Shown here one piece after another: positions 10,110 to 19,800 of a stretch of 64,000 nucleotides of DNA; the stretch's first letter is position 1; each line of letters opens with the position of its first letter. A model generated the notes under the pieces. It did no database searches. It saw nothing but the letters and a program-made list of their open reading frames with translations, and was not told the origin of the DNA. This DNA is from Edaphochlamys debaryana (lineage: Eukaryota > Chlorophyta > Chlorophyceae > Chlamydomonadales), in assembly GCA_016858145.1 (NCBI GenBank), contig JAEHOE010000004.1, forward strand, positions 1,798,001-1,862,000, written 5' to 3'. Made by a program: the position numbers and the translations under genes.

Positions 10110-12526
10110 ATGCGAGCGACAGTCCTCGCCTCAGCGACAAGGAGTTGCAAAGTATTTAACGCGACCAAACTTCCTTCGTCACGGTCTGTGCTTACACGAG
10201 ACGTGACTGCTCCAGCAACAGCAACGATGCCCAATCCTCCTATCACTGTCGTGAGGTGGGGCGATCGCATGCGCATGATGCCCGCGCAAGCAAGGACGTG
10301 CGAGATGGCACCTGCCACTCGCAAGCCTTCTTAGGAGGACTGGGAGCTGGGGCCGAAAGCTGGTCTATGCTCCCTTGCGCCCGGGGGCGGGTTTTGGGAC
10401 CACCCTACTCGCGTGCCCGTTGCCCCACCACCCTCCGTCCTCGCTTCGTTTCCCCGCTGGCCCCTTACAGCTTTGATGTGGATGGCACGCTGATCCACTC
10501 CGTCGGTCAAGCCGCCAACAAGCTGCACAAGGACGCGTTCGCGGCGGGCTACAAGGCGGTGTTCGGGATCGACACCAACATCGACGTGGTTGCCCACCAT
10601 GGCTCCACGGACCCGCTCATCAACGTCATGGTCCTAGAGCACCACGGCATCAGCAAGGACCAGGTGAGAAACATGTCTCACCATCCTGACATTCTGATGC
10701 CCAGGCGCAGGCCCAGGCCGATCAAGCTGCCGCAGCTCTCACCGTACCGTACCCTCTACCGTGTGCCCGCAGTTTCTTCTTCCTGTCGCAGCACCTAACT
10801 CGCCTACAATGCTACACTGTGAACTTGCCCACCCGCTCCCCCCCAGGCCATGGCCAAGCTGCCCGAGGTGAACGCCGCCATGCTGGAGTACTTTGCCGCG
10901 CACCGGGACCAGGCGGCCATGGGGCTGGAGCTGCTGCCGGGGGTCAAGCAGCTGCTGACGCGGCTGCAGGTGTGTGGGGGTGGGCAGGGGCAGGGGCAGG
11001 GGCGGGGGCAGGGGCGGGGGGGGGGGGGGGGCGCTACAGGTGGGGGGCGAGGGGTGAGGAGTGGGGGGCCGGAGGGGGGGTGGGGGTTAAGGGGACTGCA
11101 GGTGGGGGGCGGGGGTGGTGGTTGCCGGGGTGTATGTGCGCTCATGCTGGCACGGCGCCCGTGTGCTCCCCTGTTGGCCCCGCACCCGCTCCCTCCCCAG
11201 GCGCTCCCGCACGCCGCCACGTGTCTAGTGACGGGCAACCTGGAGCCCATCGGCTGGGGCAAGATGGAGAAGCTAGGTGGGGGCCCAGGGTGGCGTGGCG
11301 TGGCCGGTGGCAAGTGCGTGGGGACATGCGGCAATCGGGGACGAACGACGGAGCGGGCCTGTGTTGGAGGGTGGGGGCTGTGGCCCTGCATTCCGGCACC
11401 CCTGCCAGCCAGGTGCACTAAAAACATGAAGTTGCCATGCCGTGCCGCAGGCGTGCTCGACCTCTTCACGGCCCCCCGCTTTGGCGGCTTCGGGTGCGCC
11501 GGGCGGGGCTGACTGTGCGCCAGGGTCCTCGGGGACCACCGCTCTGGCGCCTTGCGCCTGCAGGCCTAGCAGGAGCAGCCCCACCGTGCCTTGGCATAAT
11601 CTCCTACTGTCCGCGCTCGGCCGTCGAGCCCCGCGCCAATCGGGGCAGCAGCCACCTCCTCCCCCACTTCTCCCCTCCTCAACCCGCCTCCCTTGCCCTC
11701 CCCTCCCCCTCTCCCTCCCTAGCTCCGACTTCTGCTCCGGCAACACGGCTGAGTCATGGAAGGACCGCGCGGAGCTGGTGCGGCTGGCGGCGGCCAAGTG
11801 CGAGAAGCTGCACGGTGCGTGAGAGCTAGGGCGGGGGCGGCCTTGGGGGTGGGAAGGGGCGGGAAGCGGGGGAGGACGGGGGAGGACGGGGGCTTGGCGA
11901 GAGGGGCCGCACAGCCACTGCCCCCCCTTGCAACCTGCTCCCTCCCCAACTATGCAGGCCACGTGGCGAAGCGCTTCCACGTGGGCGACACGCCCATGGA
12001 CATCAAGGCACGTGACTGCCGTACGGCAGGGCTGCCGTTCCTGCATGTGCATGCCTGGTTGCTTTGAAGCGATGCGGTGTGATCCAACCAGGGCAGGCTT
12101 TGGGCTGGGTCTTGAGGGTCCAAACCCCTGCCCGCCCCCCTCCCACGACACCCCCACGCCCCACCCCGCAGGCCGCAATCGACGCCGGCGCTGTGCCCAT
12201 CGGAGTGTCCACGGGTGAGCGGGTGAGGGGTGGACGGGGTACAAATGTGTGGTCGGATGGGGGGATAAGGGGGACAGGTTCATGAAGCGGGGCTCAGTCG
12301 GGGGCCCGGATTGCCTGGCCCTCACGCCTCCTCTCCACTCCCCCCCTTCCCCCCCCTTCCCCCCCTTCCGCCCCTTCCCCCCCCTTCCCCCCCCTTCCCC
12401 CCCCTTTCCCCCCCCCAAGGCATCTATTCCAAGGCCCAGCTGGAGGCGGTGGCCCCGGGGCAGCAGGTGGTGGTGCTGGAGTCCCTGGAGGACGCGGACG
12501 CAGTGCTGGGGGCCATGGGGCTGTGA
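10110..12526 (+). CDS. HAD-superfamily phosphatase, phosphoglycolate-phosphatase-like
   Basis: Nine exons (10110-10255, 10471-10663, 10847-10969, 11201-11276, 11451-11493, 11723-11814, 11958-12007, 12172-12214, 12420-12526) sum to 873 nt, a 290-residue protein with every phase consistent. The first roughly 40 residues are basic and Ser/Thr/Ala-rich (MRATVLASATRSCKVFNATK), suggesting an organelle presequence. HAD motif I is FDVDGTLIHSVG (nucleophile and acid/base Asp). A helical cap follows (ANKLHKDAF to MLEYFAAHRD). Motif II is the Thr in CLVTGN, and motif IV is HVGDTPMDIKAA. The family dephosphorylates small phosphoesters such as 2-phosphoglycolate; the true substrate is not decided by sequence. 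The intron after 12007 begins with GC rather than GT, because only AAG|GCACGT keeps the frame into AAIDAGAVPIGV. Confidence 0.88.
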
Positions 12527-12885
12527 GGGGAGGGAGAGGTGGAGGGGCCCTTGGGGTGGGGGCCGTGGGGAGAGAAGGAGTCGCTGCCGCCACCGCAGCA
12601 GCAGCACTGCCGTGGAGGACGCGGACGCGGTGCTGGGGGCCATGGGGCTGTGAGGGGGGCCGGGGGACCCTTGGAGTGCCGTCTGTGAAGCTGTTGGGCT
12701 GTGGGCAGAGGGCACGCTCGAGTGATGGGGGCCGTGATGGGCCATGGGGCTGGGCGAGTGGAGACCATGGGGACAGGCGGCGGAGGAGCGACTGGAGCAT
12801 ACCGTGGATGGGGCGGACGTGAGCCTGAGGGTCATGGGGTTGCTGGAGTGGTGGGGCTGTGGGGCTGGGCGAGCGACAGGGCGGA
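12488..12885 (+). repeat. Duplicated 3' end of HAD coding sequence, stop codon included
   Basis: The last codons and stop of the HAD gene (GAGGACGCGGACGC...GGGGCTGTGA, ending 12526) are repeated at about 12612-12652 with one internal base change. Further decayed pieces carrying CCATGGGGCTG lie near 12737-12760 and 12833-12870. These are non-coding copies within the 3' UTR or just downstream. Confidence 0.8.
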
Positions 12886-13733
12886 CAGGGCGCGAGCGGC
12901 TGTGCCCGGGCTCCGTGCTGTGGGCCGGGAGTTTCTGCGTAGTCGGGATGACACCGACGGGGAATGCCGCTGGCCCCAACTAGGCTGCGGGACGGGGCCC
13001 ACGGGAGGATGGGGCTGATGGGATGCTGGGCCAGGGGCCAGGGCCCGGTTACTCGGATTCGAATCTATGTCGGCCGGGGGCACGTGCTCTTCCGGCATGT
13101 AGTAGACCGAATGGATGCCCGTCCACCTGGCCATCCTATCATGCGGCACGCTGCCATCATCCCACTATCCTGCACGCTCCCCGTCTTTGCACGCACGCCG
13201 ATGGGCCAGGCTGCTGCACACCTTCCAGCATTAGCACCACACCGCCCCGCAGCCCGCACCCTGCGGCGTACGTACCGTGCACCCGTCCTGTCATGCGCCC
13301 CTGAGTCACCAGCAGGCTAGCGCACTTCGTCCGTCTCCTTCGTCCCGCTCCCGCCGTCCCGTTGCTGCCCCTCCACGAGGCACTCCCTCCCGCTGTGTGT
13401 GCCCTCCGCCCCCAGGACGAAGGGGGCCTCCTCCCCGTTTCTCCCTTACCCCTGGACGAAGTAGTCCGTTTGTCCGTCGCGGCAGCCGCGTCCCCCTTGG
13501 GGCAGGTTGGAGCGGTGCACGGAGCAGGTGGTGGCGAAGCGTGTGCAGCCGCCCTCGAGTCGTGGTCCGGCTCCTCAGCCGCCGCCTGAGTGGGGGCCAC
13601 CGCGGCGGCTGTTGTCGGTTGTCGGGGCGCCGCCGCCGACAGTGCCGAGCCGCCTCCTCCTGACCTCCAGCCTCCTCATCAGTGCCTTCCAGCGCTGCTT
13701 CCACCTTCCGGCAGCACACGCATCTTCCCGTGG
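12527..13733. other. Intergenic region between convergent genes
   Basis: After the duplicated HAD 3' end, no exon with family resemblance was found. 13190-13600 is C-rich and shows loose similarity in order and composition to 14930-15310, suggesting that the flank of the IFI-like genes was duplicated together with the genes. Confidence 0.4.
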
Positions 13734-14039
13734 TCATAGGCTCAGCCCCGCCCAGCCAAATAGAACGGCGGCGGCAACGGCAATGGCCGCGGCGGTCCAG
13801 AGTGCCCCGACCGCGCCAAGACGCTGCAGGGCCGCAAAAATGCTGTCGGCTGGGACGTTGCCGAGCGTGGACTGCCAGGCGGCCGCGAACGAGCCTCTGG
13901 CCACGCCGTTCGTGGTGAATCCCAGCGCGAGGATGATGAGACACACGCCCACCGCGCCACACATCACGGCGCTCTGCAGCGCGGGGTTGATGAGACACAC
14001 CGCAGCAAGGGCCACCACGCAACCTAGCGCGGCTCTCAT
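13734..14039 (-). CDS. IFI6/IFI27 (ISG12)-like small membrane protein, copy 1
   Basis: A single-exon frame starts MRAALGCVVALAAVCLINPA at 14039 and ends FGWAGLSL at 13734, 101 residues. An upstream in-frame ATG at 14150 would add 37 residues without membrane character. The core LGFTTNGVARGSFAAAWQS followed by ALQRLGAVGALW fits the Ifi-6-16 family pattern (GFTxxGIAxGSxAAxxxS ... G ... LQxxGAxG), normally an integral protein of mitochondrial or other inner membranes. Three hydrophobic segments are visible. It is paralogous to the gene at 15418-15753. The family name refers to animal homologues; no interferon function is implied. Function in algae is unknown. Confidence 0.65.
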   Translation of the reverse strand: MRAALGCVVALAAVCLINPALQSAVMCGAVGVCLIILALGFTTNGVARGSFAAAWQSTLGNVPADSIFAALQRLGAVGALWTAAAIAVAAAVLFGWAGLSL

Positions 14040-14150
14040 TGCTCTCGCCAGGAATGAAGCGTGGCAACCGGTGGGGCGTGCGTGGAGGGCTGCGTGTGGA
14101 GGTGCTTGCGGGCTATTTGATGCTGGAGTGATGCGCAAGAGCCCTGGCAA

Positions 14151-15417
14151 GAGCGTGCCATGATGGCTCTGTGCGATAGCTCACGGGCTCACGGGCCTCA
14201 CGGGTACGGTTAACACAACCTGTCCCAAGCAACCTGTGCGCCAACGCCACCCTCTCGATCGGAGTCGCACTAGTCCAGTCGCCATTCCTACCGTCATCCT
14301 ACCCTGCAAACCCCCATTCACACCACAATTGACATTGCCATCTCCCAAGAAGGGGCAAGCCTTGACTGCTGCGCAGCTCAGTGTTTCTTGGCTGAGCCGC
14401 CGCCGTTAGGCTCTTCCTGGCGAGGCCGGCGGCTCTCAATCGCGCTCTCGTGCGCGCTGCGGGGGGCGCGGGCGGGGCCGCAGCTGCGGGTGGAGGCGGA
14501 GGTGGAGGGGGCAGTGTTGCAGGATGAGGAGGGCGGAGGTTCCCGTAGCCGTAGCTGCGGGTGGGTCCGGCCGGCTATGTCCAGGCCGAGGCGAGTAGAC
14601 GCCTGACTAGCGCACCACCTCGTGTAGTGCGGGGTTCCAACGGATTAATGGCCGGGTGCGAGCCCGCGTGCCGTGGTGCGGGCTGGTGGTGGAGAGGGTT
14701 TAGGGCTCCACGGAGCCACACTCGAACATTGGGCCCCCTGGGGGGACCACGGTGCTCAGCCCTTTTCCTGCCTTCGGGCAGCCACCCTTGTCAACCCCCA
14801 TCACGGCACGGGCCCCACCCTGCCGTCATCTCAGTTTCCCGCACGCCCCAATCTTAGCACGCCATAGCTCGGGAGCTTGCCAGCGTGGGCAACGGCAGAT
14901 TATTATTACTGCACACCCTCCATCATCAGCACCACGCCGCGGACTGCGGGAGGGTCCGTCCCGCATGCGACTGGCTGGCCATGACGGCGGCGCAGCCCGC
15001 GCCCCTGACTGCCCAGGCTGCCTCTCCCTCTCTACCGCGTACCGCCGAGGGCTACCAAAGGCCCATCGCAGTCCGCCTCGTCCGCCCACTTCTTCACCAC
15101 CGACTTGTGCTCTACGGTACTGCCCTAATGCCCCCTGATGCCCCTTGCCCTTACTGTCTGCCTGCTCCGTCCTTCTCCTCCATCCGTCTCTCGCCATAGT
15201 GCTCCGCAACCGTCCTTCGCGAGCTCCGTGCGCACGCGCTCCCGCGCCAGCTTGAGCCCACGGACGTGCCGTGGCTGCCCCTCCTTGCGGCCGCTCGCCG
15301 CCGAATCCATGCATGGGGGCGCCGCGAGGCAGCCGCCCCCTCAGCGGCCCCACACGGATGTGCGGTTGCGTGCACAAGAGGGATGGGGGACCAGGAGCAG
15401 TCCCCACGCAGCTGTCC
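14151..15417. other. Spacer between the two IFI-like genes
   Basis: No further gene was recognised. The left third presumably contains the promoter of copy 1 and the right part the 3' region of copy 2. The segment 14930-15310 is loosely similar to 13190-13600, consistent with tandem duplication of the whole unit. Confidence 0.35.
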
Positions 15418-15753
15418 TCACGGCTGCTGCGGCTGCGCTCGAGAGTGGCGCCTCCTTCGCAGCCAACCCGTCCAGGCATCCACCCCCGTGCCTGCTCCCA
15501 CTGTCAGCACGGCCCCGACCGCAGCAACGGCTGTGCCTACGGTCCGCCATACCCCGACCGCGCCAATGCGCTGCAGTCTCGCGAACGTGCTGCCGGCTGC
15601 GACACTGCCGAGCGCCGACTGCCAGGCGGCAGCGACTGAGCCTCCCGCCACGCCTGTCGCGGTGAATCCCAGCGCGGGGACGATGAGGTACACGCCGGCA
15701 ACGGCCACCGCACCACCTATCACGGCTCTCTGGAGTAATACCTTCAGGTTCAT
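15418..15753 (-). CDS. IFI6/IFI27 (ISG12)-like small membrane protein, copy 2
   Basis: An uninterrupted 111-residue frame starts MNLKVLLQRAVIGGAVAVAG at 15753 and ends in a basic tail RRRRHSRAQPQQP. The central block ALGFTATGVAGGSVAAAWQS, then GSVAAGSTFARLQRIGAVGV, matches the glycine/alanine-rich Ifi-6-16 pattern more closely than copy 1. It aligns along its length with copy 1: LQRAVIGGAV with LQSAVMCGAV, TFARLQRIGAVG with IFAALQRLGAVG. Three hydrophobic segments predict a small multi-pass membrane protein. Conservation of two diverged copies in the same frame argues that both are real genes. Confidence 0.7.
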   Translation of the reverse strand: MNLKVLLQRAVIGGAVAVAGVYLIVPALGFTATGVAGGSVAAAWQSALGSVAAGSTFARLQRIGAVGVWRTVGTAVAAVGAVLTVGAGTGVDAWTGWLRRRRHSRAQPQQP

Positions 15754-16430
15754 TGCTGTCTTCCAGGAAGCGCGTCAGCCGGTGAGGCGTCGGCTAAGTT
15801 GCGTATGGCTGGCCGTGCACTACTCCTTGAGTAAGCGTGAGTGCAAGCGTAATCAGTATGTACCCTGCTACGGTGGCGCGCATGGATCAGCGTCAATGGC
15901 GTTGACGTGGCTGATCGAGGGTGTAGATAGAGCTCATCGCGAGCCCTGCCCACCGAGCACGACTTACTGCCGCCTGCTGTAAGAGCCCAAGCTAGTGACA
16001 CGTGATGAAGATAGGTAGGAGCCACTATGCGTATGAAGGCGCAGGCCCCCAAGAGAGCCCGCGCCCTGCGGTTTCCTGTGCACAGTCCTGGCTTTCCCAC
16101 GGGCCCGCGTGTCACGAGCCGGTACGCCGCCGTCACACGTCCGGGGGCAACTCCGTGCCCCTACGGCCAAGCAACCGACATGTCACTCCTGCACAACCGT
16201 CCGCCATCATCCGCCGTCGGTCAATGCACGTCTGCAACGTCAACCCGCTACCTCCAACCTCCCATGCTTGGTCATCGTCTGAGTCTCGCGCGCCCCGGCC
16301 CCCCCCGCCCCCCCCCCCCGCCCGTGCATTCGGCCCCTCCCATGACACACGCCAGCAGCCATCCAGCAATGGAGATTGATACCTCCACTCCGCCCCCCCC
16401 ACAGAGCCGAACCTCCCGTGTAGCCGCTCC
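15754..16430. other. Intergenic, no gene seen
   Basis: Probably the promoter of IFI-like copy 2 and the distal 3' flank of the aminopeptidase gene. Nothing else was recognised. Confidence 0.35.
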
Positions 16431-16851
16431 ACTTAACCTTCTTGGCCCCCTCCTCCTCGTACTGTAGCCCTTCAACCCCTCCACTTGAGGCTCTTGGACG
16501 CGATCTCACCCCGCACGTCCTCTGCCCCCCAGGCAACCCGCCACCCCAGCACACAGGCTCCAGCCGCCCTCAAGTACTTGACCCTCTTGGCCTCCTCCTC
16601 CTCGCACTCGGGCCCCTTCACCCCTCCACTTGAGGCTCTTGGAGGCGATCTCGAACACCGAGCTGGAGCCCCCCAGCCTCGCAAGGCCCTCGGCCACCCC
16701 CGTCCATAGAGCCTGAGCCCTGCCGCCCCTCAGCCCCTCTACTTGAGGCTCTTGGAGGCGATCTCGAACACCGAGCTGGAGCCCCCCTGCCTCGCAAGGC
16801 CCTCGGCCACCCCCGTCCATAGAGCCTGAGCCCTGCCGCCCCTCAGCCCCT
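16431..16851 (-). repeat. Tandem copies of the aminopeptidase C-terminal codons downstream of its stop
   Basis: The end of the M1 coding sequence (FEIASKSLK plus stop, at 16852-16881) recurs three times further downstream. Copies start at 16734 and 16621 (period 113 bp, nearly identical to each other) and a degenerate one starts at 16476. An additional repeat with about 145-bp spacing overlaps these (16431-16491 versus 16574-16636). On the minus strand the 16734 and 16621 copies preserve the reading frame and stop codon after [15 protein letters not shown]. Confidence 0.9.
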
Positions 16852-19800
16852 CTACTTGAGGCTCTTGGAGGCGATCTCGAACACGTTCTCCGACAGCCCC
16901 TTGTGCGCCACGATGCGCTCCAGCTGCGCCCGCATCATGGCCTGGCGCTCGGTGTCGTACTGCCGCCACGTGGTGAAGGCCGAGACCATGCGGGCGGCCA
17001 CCTGACAGGTAGAGGGGGGGAGGGGGGGGGGTGGGGGGGGTAAGGGGGGGCTGGGGGGTACAGGGTTGAGGGGAGGGGGGCTTAGGGCGGGCTTGGGGAC
17101 GGCGTGGAGGGCTACCGGTATGCAGTCTGGGGGAGAATGCGGGTGATAGGCTCCCCCCCTGCCCCCCCCCCACCTGGTGGTTGATGCCGTCCACCCGCAG
17201 CACCGCATCGCCCATGAACTGGTATCCGGAGCCGTCGGCTGGGGGGGGAGGGGGGAGGGGAGGTGTCAAGGTGAGCAGGCAGGAGATAAATGATTACCGC
17301 AGCTTCTTGTCTTGTGTCTAGTTCGCACACAGGCAGGATATGCCCACGGTTCTTGGGGGTTGTGCAGGCTTCAGAGGCATTCGGGCGCTGTTCAAAATGC
17401 GGCACGCACGCGCACGCAGGCACCACTTCCTTGTACCCTGCCCCGTGCCCGCGCATACGCCCTCCCTACCCCCCTTCCCGCTCACCCGCGTGGAAGTTAA
17501 CCGGCGAGCGGCCGAAGCCCAGGAATAGCGAGTAGCAGTTGTTGGGGTTGGTGATGTTGAAGGCTTCGTGGTCCACCAGGGACTTGACCAGGGCCAGGTT
17601 GCCGGGGGCGTTGGAGGTGGCCTGGGGATGGGGGGGGGGTCGTGGGGATGGGGGGGAGGATCAATGGGTTGGTGTTGTGAGCTACTTCCTGTCTCAATAG
17701 TGTGTACACGGCCTCAGTTGCCCCCTGCCTGCAGTGCACCCCCCCCCCACACACACGCCCCACAGACTCCTTCCCCCCACACCTGCAGCCCCAGCCACTT
17801 GAGGAGCACCAGGGGCTCGCCCTTGAACTTGTCGTAGAAGGCCTGGGGGGGGGGGGCGGGTGTAACGTGTGAAAACGGAGGCTACTACACGGGAACATCA
17901 CCCATCAACTCCTCAGCGAACCCCGCGACGGGTCAGTTTCCCTGCCGCTTTATCTCCCCCGTCGCCCCCGATACTTCGGCAATCCCCCCCCCGGCAAGAT
18001 AGTGCACTCTCAGCCCCCCCCACCCCCCCCACCTGCAGCGCCTGGTCCCGCTCCGGCCCCGCCAGCTCCACCAGGGCGGACAGCGCAGAGATCTCGTCCG
18101 TCATGTTGGCGGCCTCGCTGGGGGGGGGATGGGATCGGGGTTGGGGGTTGGGGCTCCGGTTCACGAGCGTTGCGTCACGGGCCCAGCCGCTGCCTTGCCA
18201 AGCGACGGTCAAGGCGGCCGGCAGGTCAAGGCGGCCTCCTGCGGCCCTCCGCTCCCTCCTCCCCAGCCGCCCTCTCCACCCCCTCTCCCCCTCCCCCCCC
18301 CTCACTTGAACCTCCGCAGCAGCATGGCTGTGATGCCCGGCTCCTCCAGGGTGGACAGCATGGTCAGGCACCGGTTCTTGAGCGCGCGCCGGGCGCAGGC
18401 GGCGGCGTTGAAGCTGGGGGGCGGGAGGGGCGGCGTTGGGGGGGAGGGTTCAGGACAGGGAAGGGTGTGCACGGTGGGGAGCGGTGCGGGGACGGGGGAG
18501 GGGGGATGGGTGGCGGCGCTGCGTGGGGCCCCGACGCCCATCACGGTGGGGGGAGGACGGGTTATCCGCTGCCCCGATCATGCAACAGCCCCCCTCCAAC
18601 ATCGGGGTGCGCACGGGCGGGGAACACAAACCCACGCACCTCCAAACACCTCCAAAACAAACCAAACGGGCACTCACATGTAGGGCGTCCCCGACACCTA
18701 GCACAGGTCGCCGACACACCACGAGCCAGCACACGCACTGTACCCCGAGAACACCCCCCCCACACACCCGACACCCCAGCAGGCACTCACACGTAGGGCG
18801 TCCCCGGCGCGTCGTCGTTGTCCTTGATCAGCTGCTCCAGCTCGGGGCGGAGGCGGGCGGCCAGCTGCCGTACGACCCACGTGCGCACGTGGTGCAGCAG
18901 GGGGGGGTCGCCGCCCTGGATGGCGTCCAGCAGCTCAGAGCCTGACAGGGGGTGGAGGGGGGATGATGATGTGGAGGGTGTTGGGAATGGAGGGTGGTGG
19001 TGGTGGTGATAGTGGTGGTGGTGGCGGCGCAATATGTCGCGAGAGGCGTTAGAGTGGCGGCCGGCGAGCCCAATGCGCACCAAGGTCCAGTTACGTGAGG
19101 AGAGGGGAAAACCGCCCGCCGTGCGCCTGCTCCCTGAACCTCACCCCACGCTCGTCCGGCCCCAGATCCCATCACGTCATTTCCCCCTCCCCCCCCTCCT
19201 GTCCCTACCCGTGGGCAGCATGACAGCCATGGACTTGAAGGAGCCGTCCAGGTCCTGTCAGGGGGGGAGAGGGATGGGGGGGTTGAAAGTGGTCCGGGGG
19301 GACATGGAATGCGGTTGAACAGCACGGTACGGCAGTACGGCGATTGTACGGCACGTGCATCCTGCCGTACCCACCGGGTCCGTGAGCACCGCCCGGAAGG
19401 CCTCCACCAGGTTGTCGGGGACACCGCCCGCGGCCGCACAGCGCTCGGCCACGGCCTGCGGGGGGGGAAGAGGGGTGGGGGGGGGGAGCAGGGGGGGGGC
19501 GTGGGGGGGGGGCAGGGCGGGAGTTGGGTGGGCAAGTAACGGGTACGTTGCAGTGGCTAACCTGGAGCTTCTGCGGTTCAGCTCTCCCGCCCACGCCCCC
19601 ACGCACCTGCGGGCTGTGCGCCCCGCCCCCTGCCGCCGCCGCCGCGTAGAGCTGCAGCAGCAGCTTGCGGGACAGGCGCTGGCCGGCCTCCCACCTGGGG
19701 GGGGGCGGGGGGAAAGAGGGGGGGAGGGGCGTGTGTGTTTCGTGTCAAGGGGGAGGGGGGTTTAGAGGTGCAGCAGCAGCTTGCGGGACAGGCGCTGGCC

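Noticed and set aside
13040..13080. tRNA-like TTCGAAT loop (GGATTCGAATC)
   Set aside because: No matching acceptor stem, D arm or anticodon arm could be placed around it.
13306..14067. Arg-rich long frame overlapping IFI-like copy 1
   Set aside because: The alternative frame at 13734-14039 has family resemblance and a paralogue; this one has neither.
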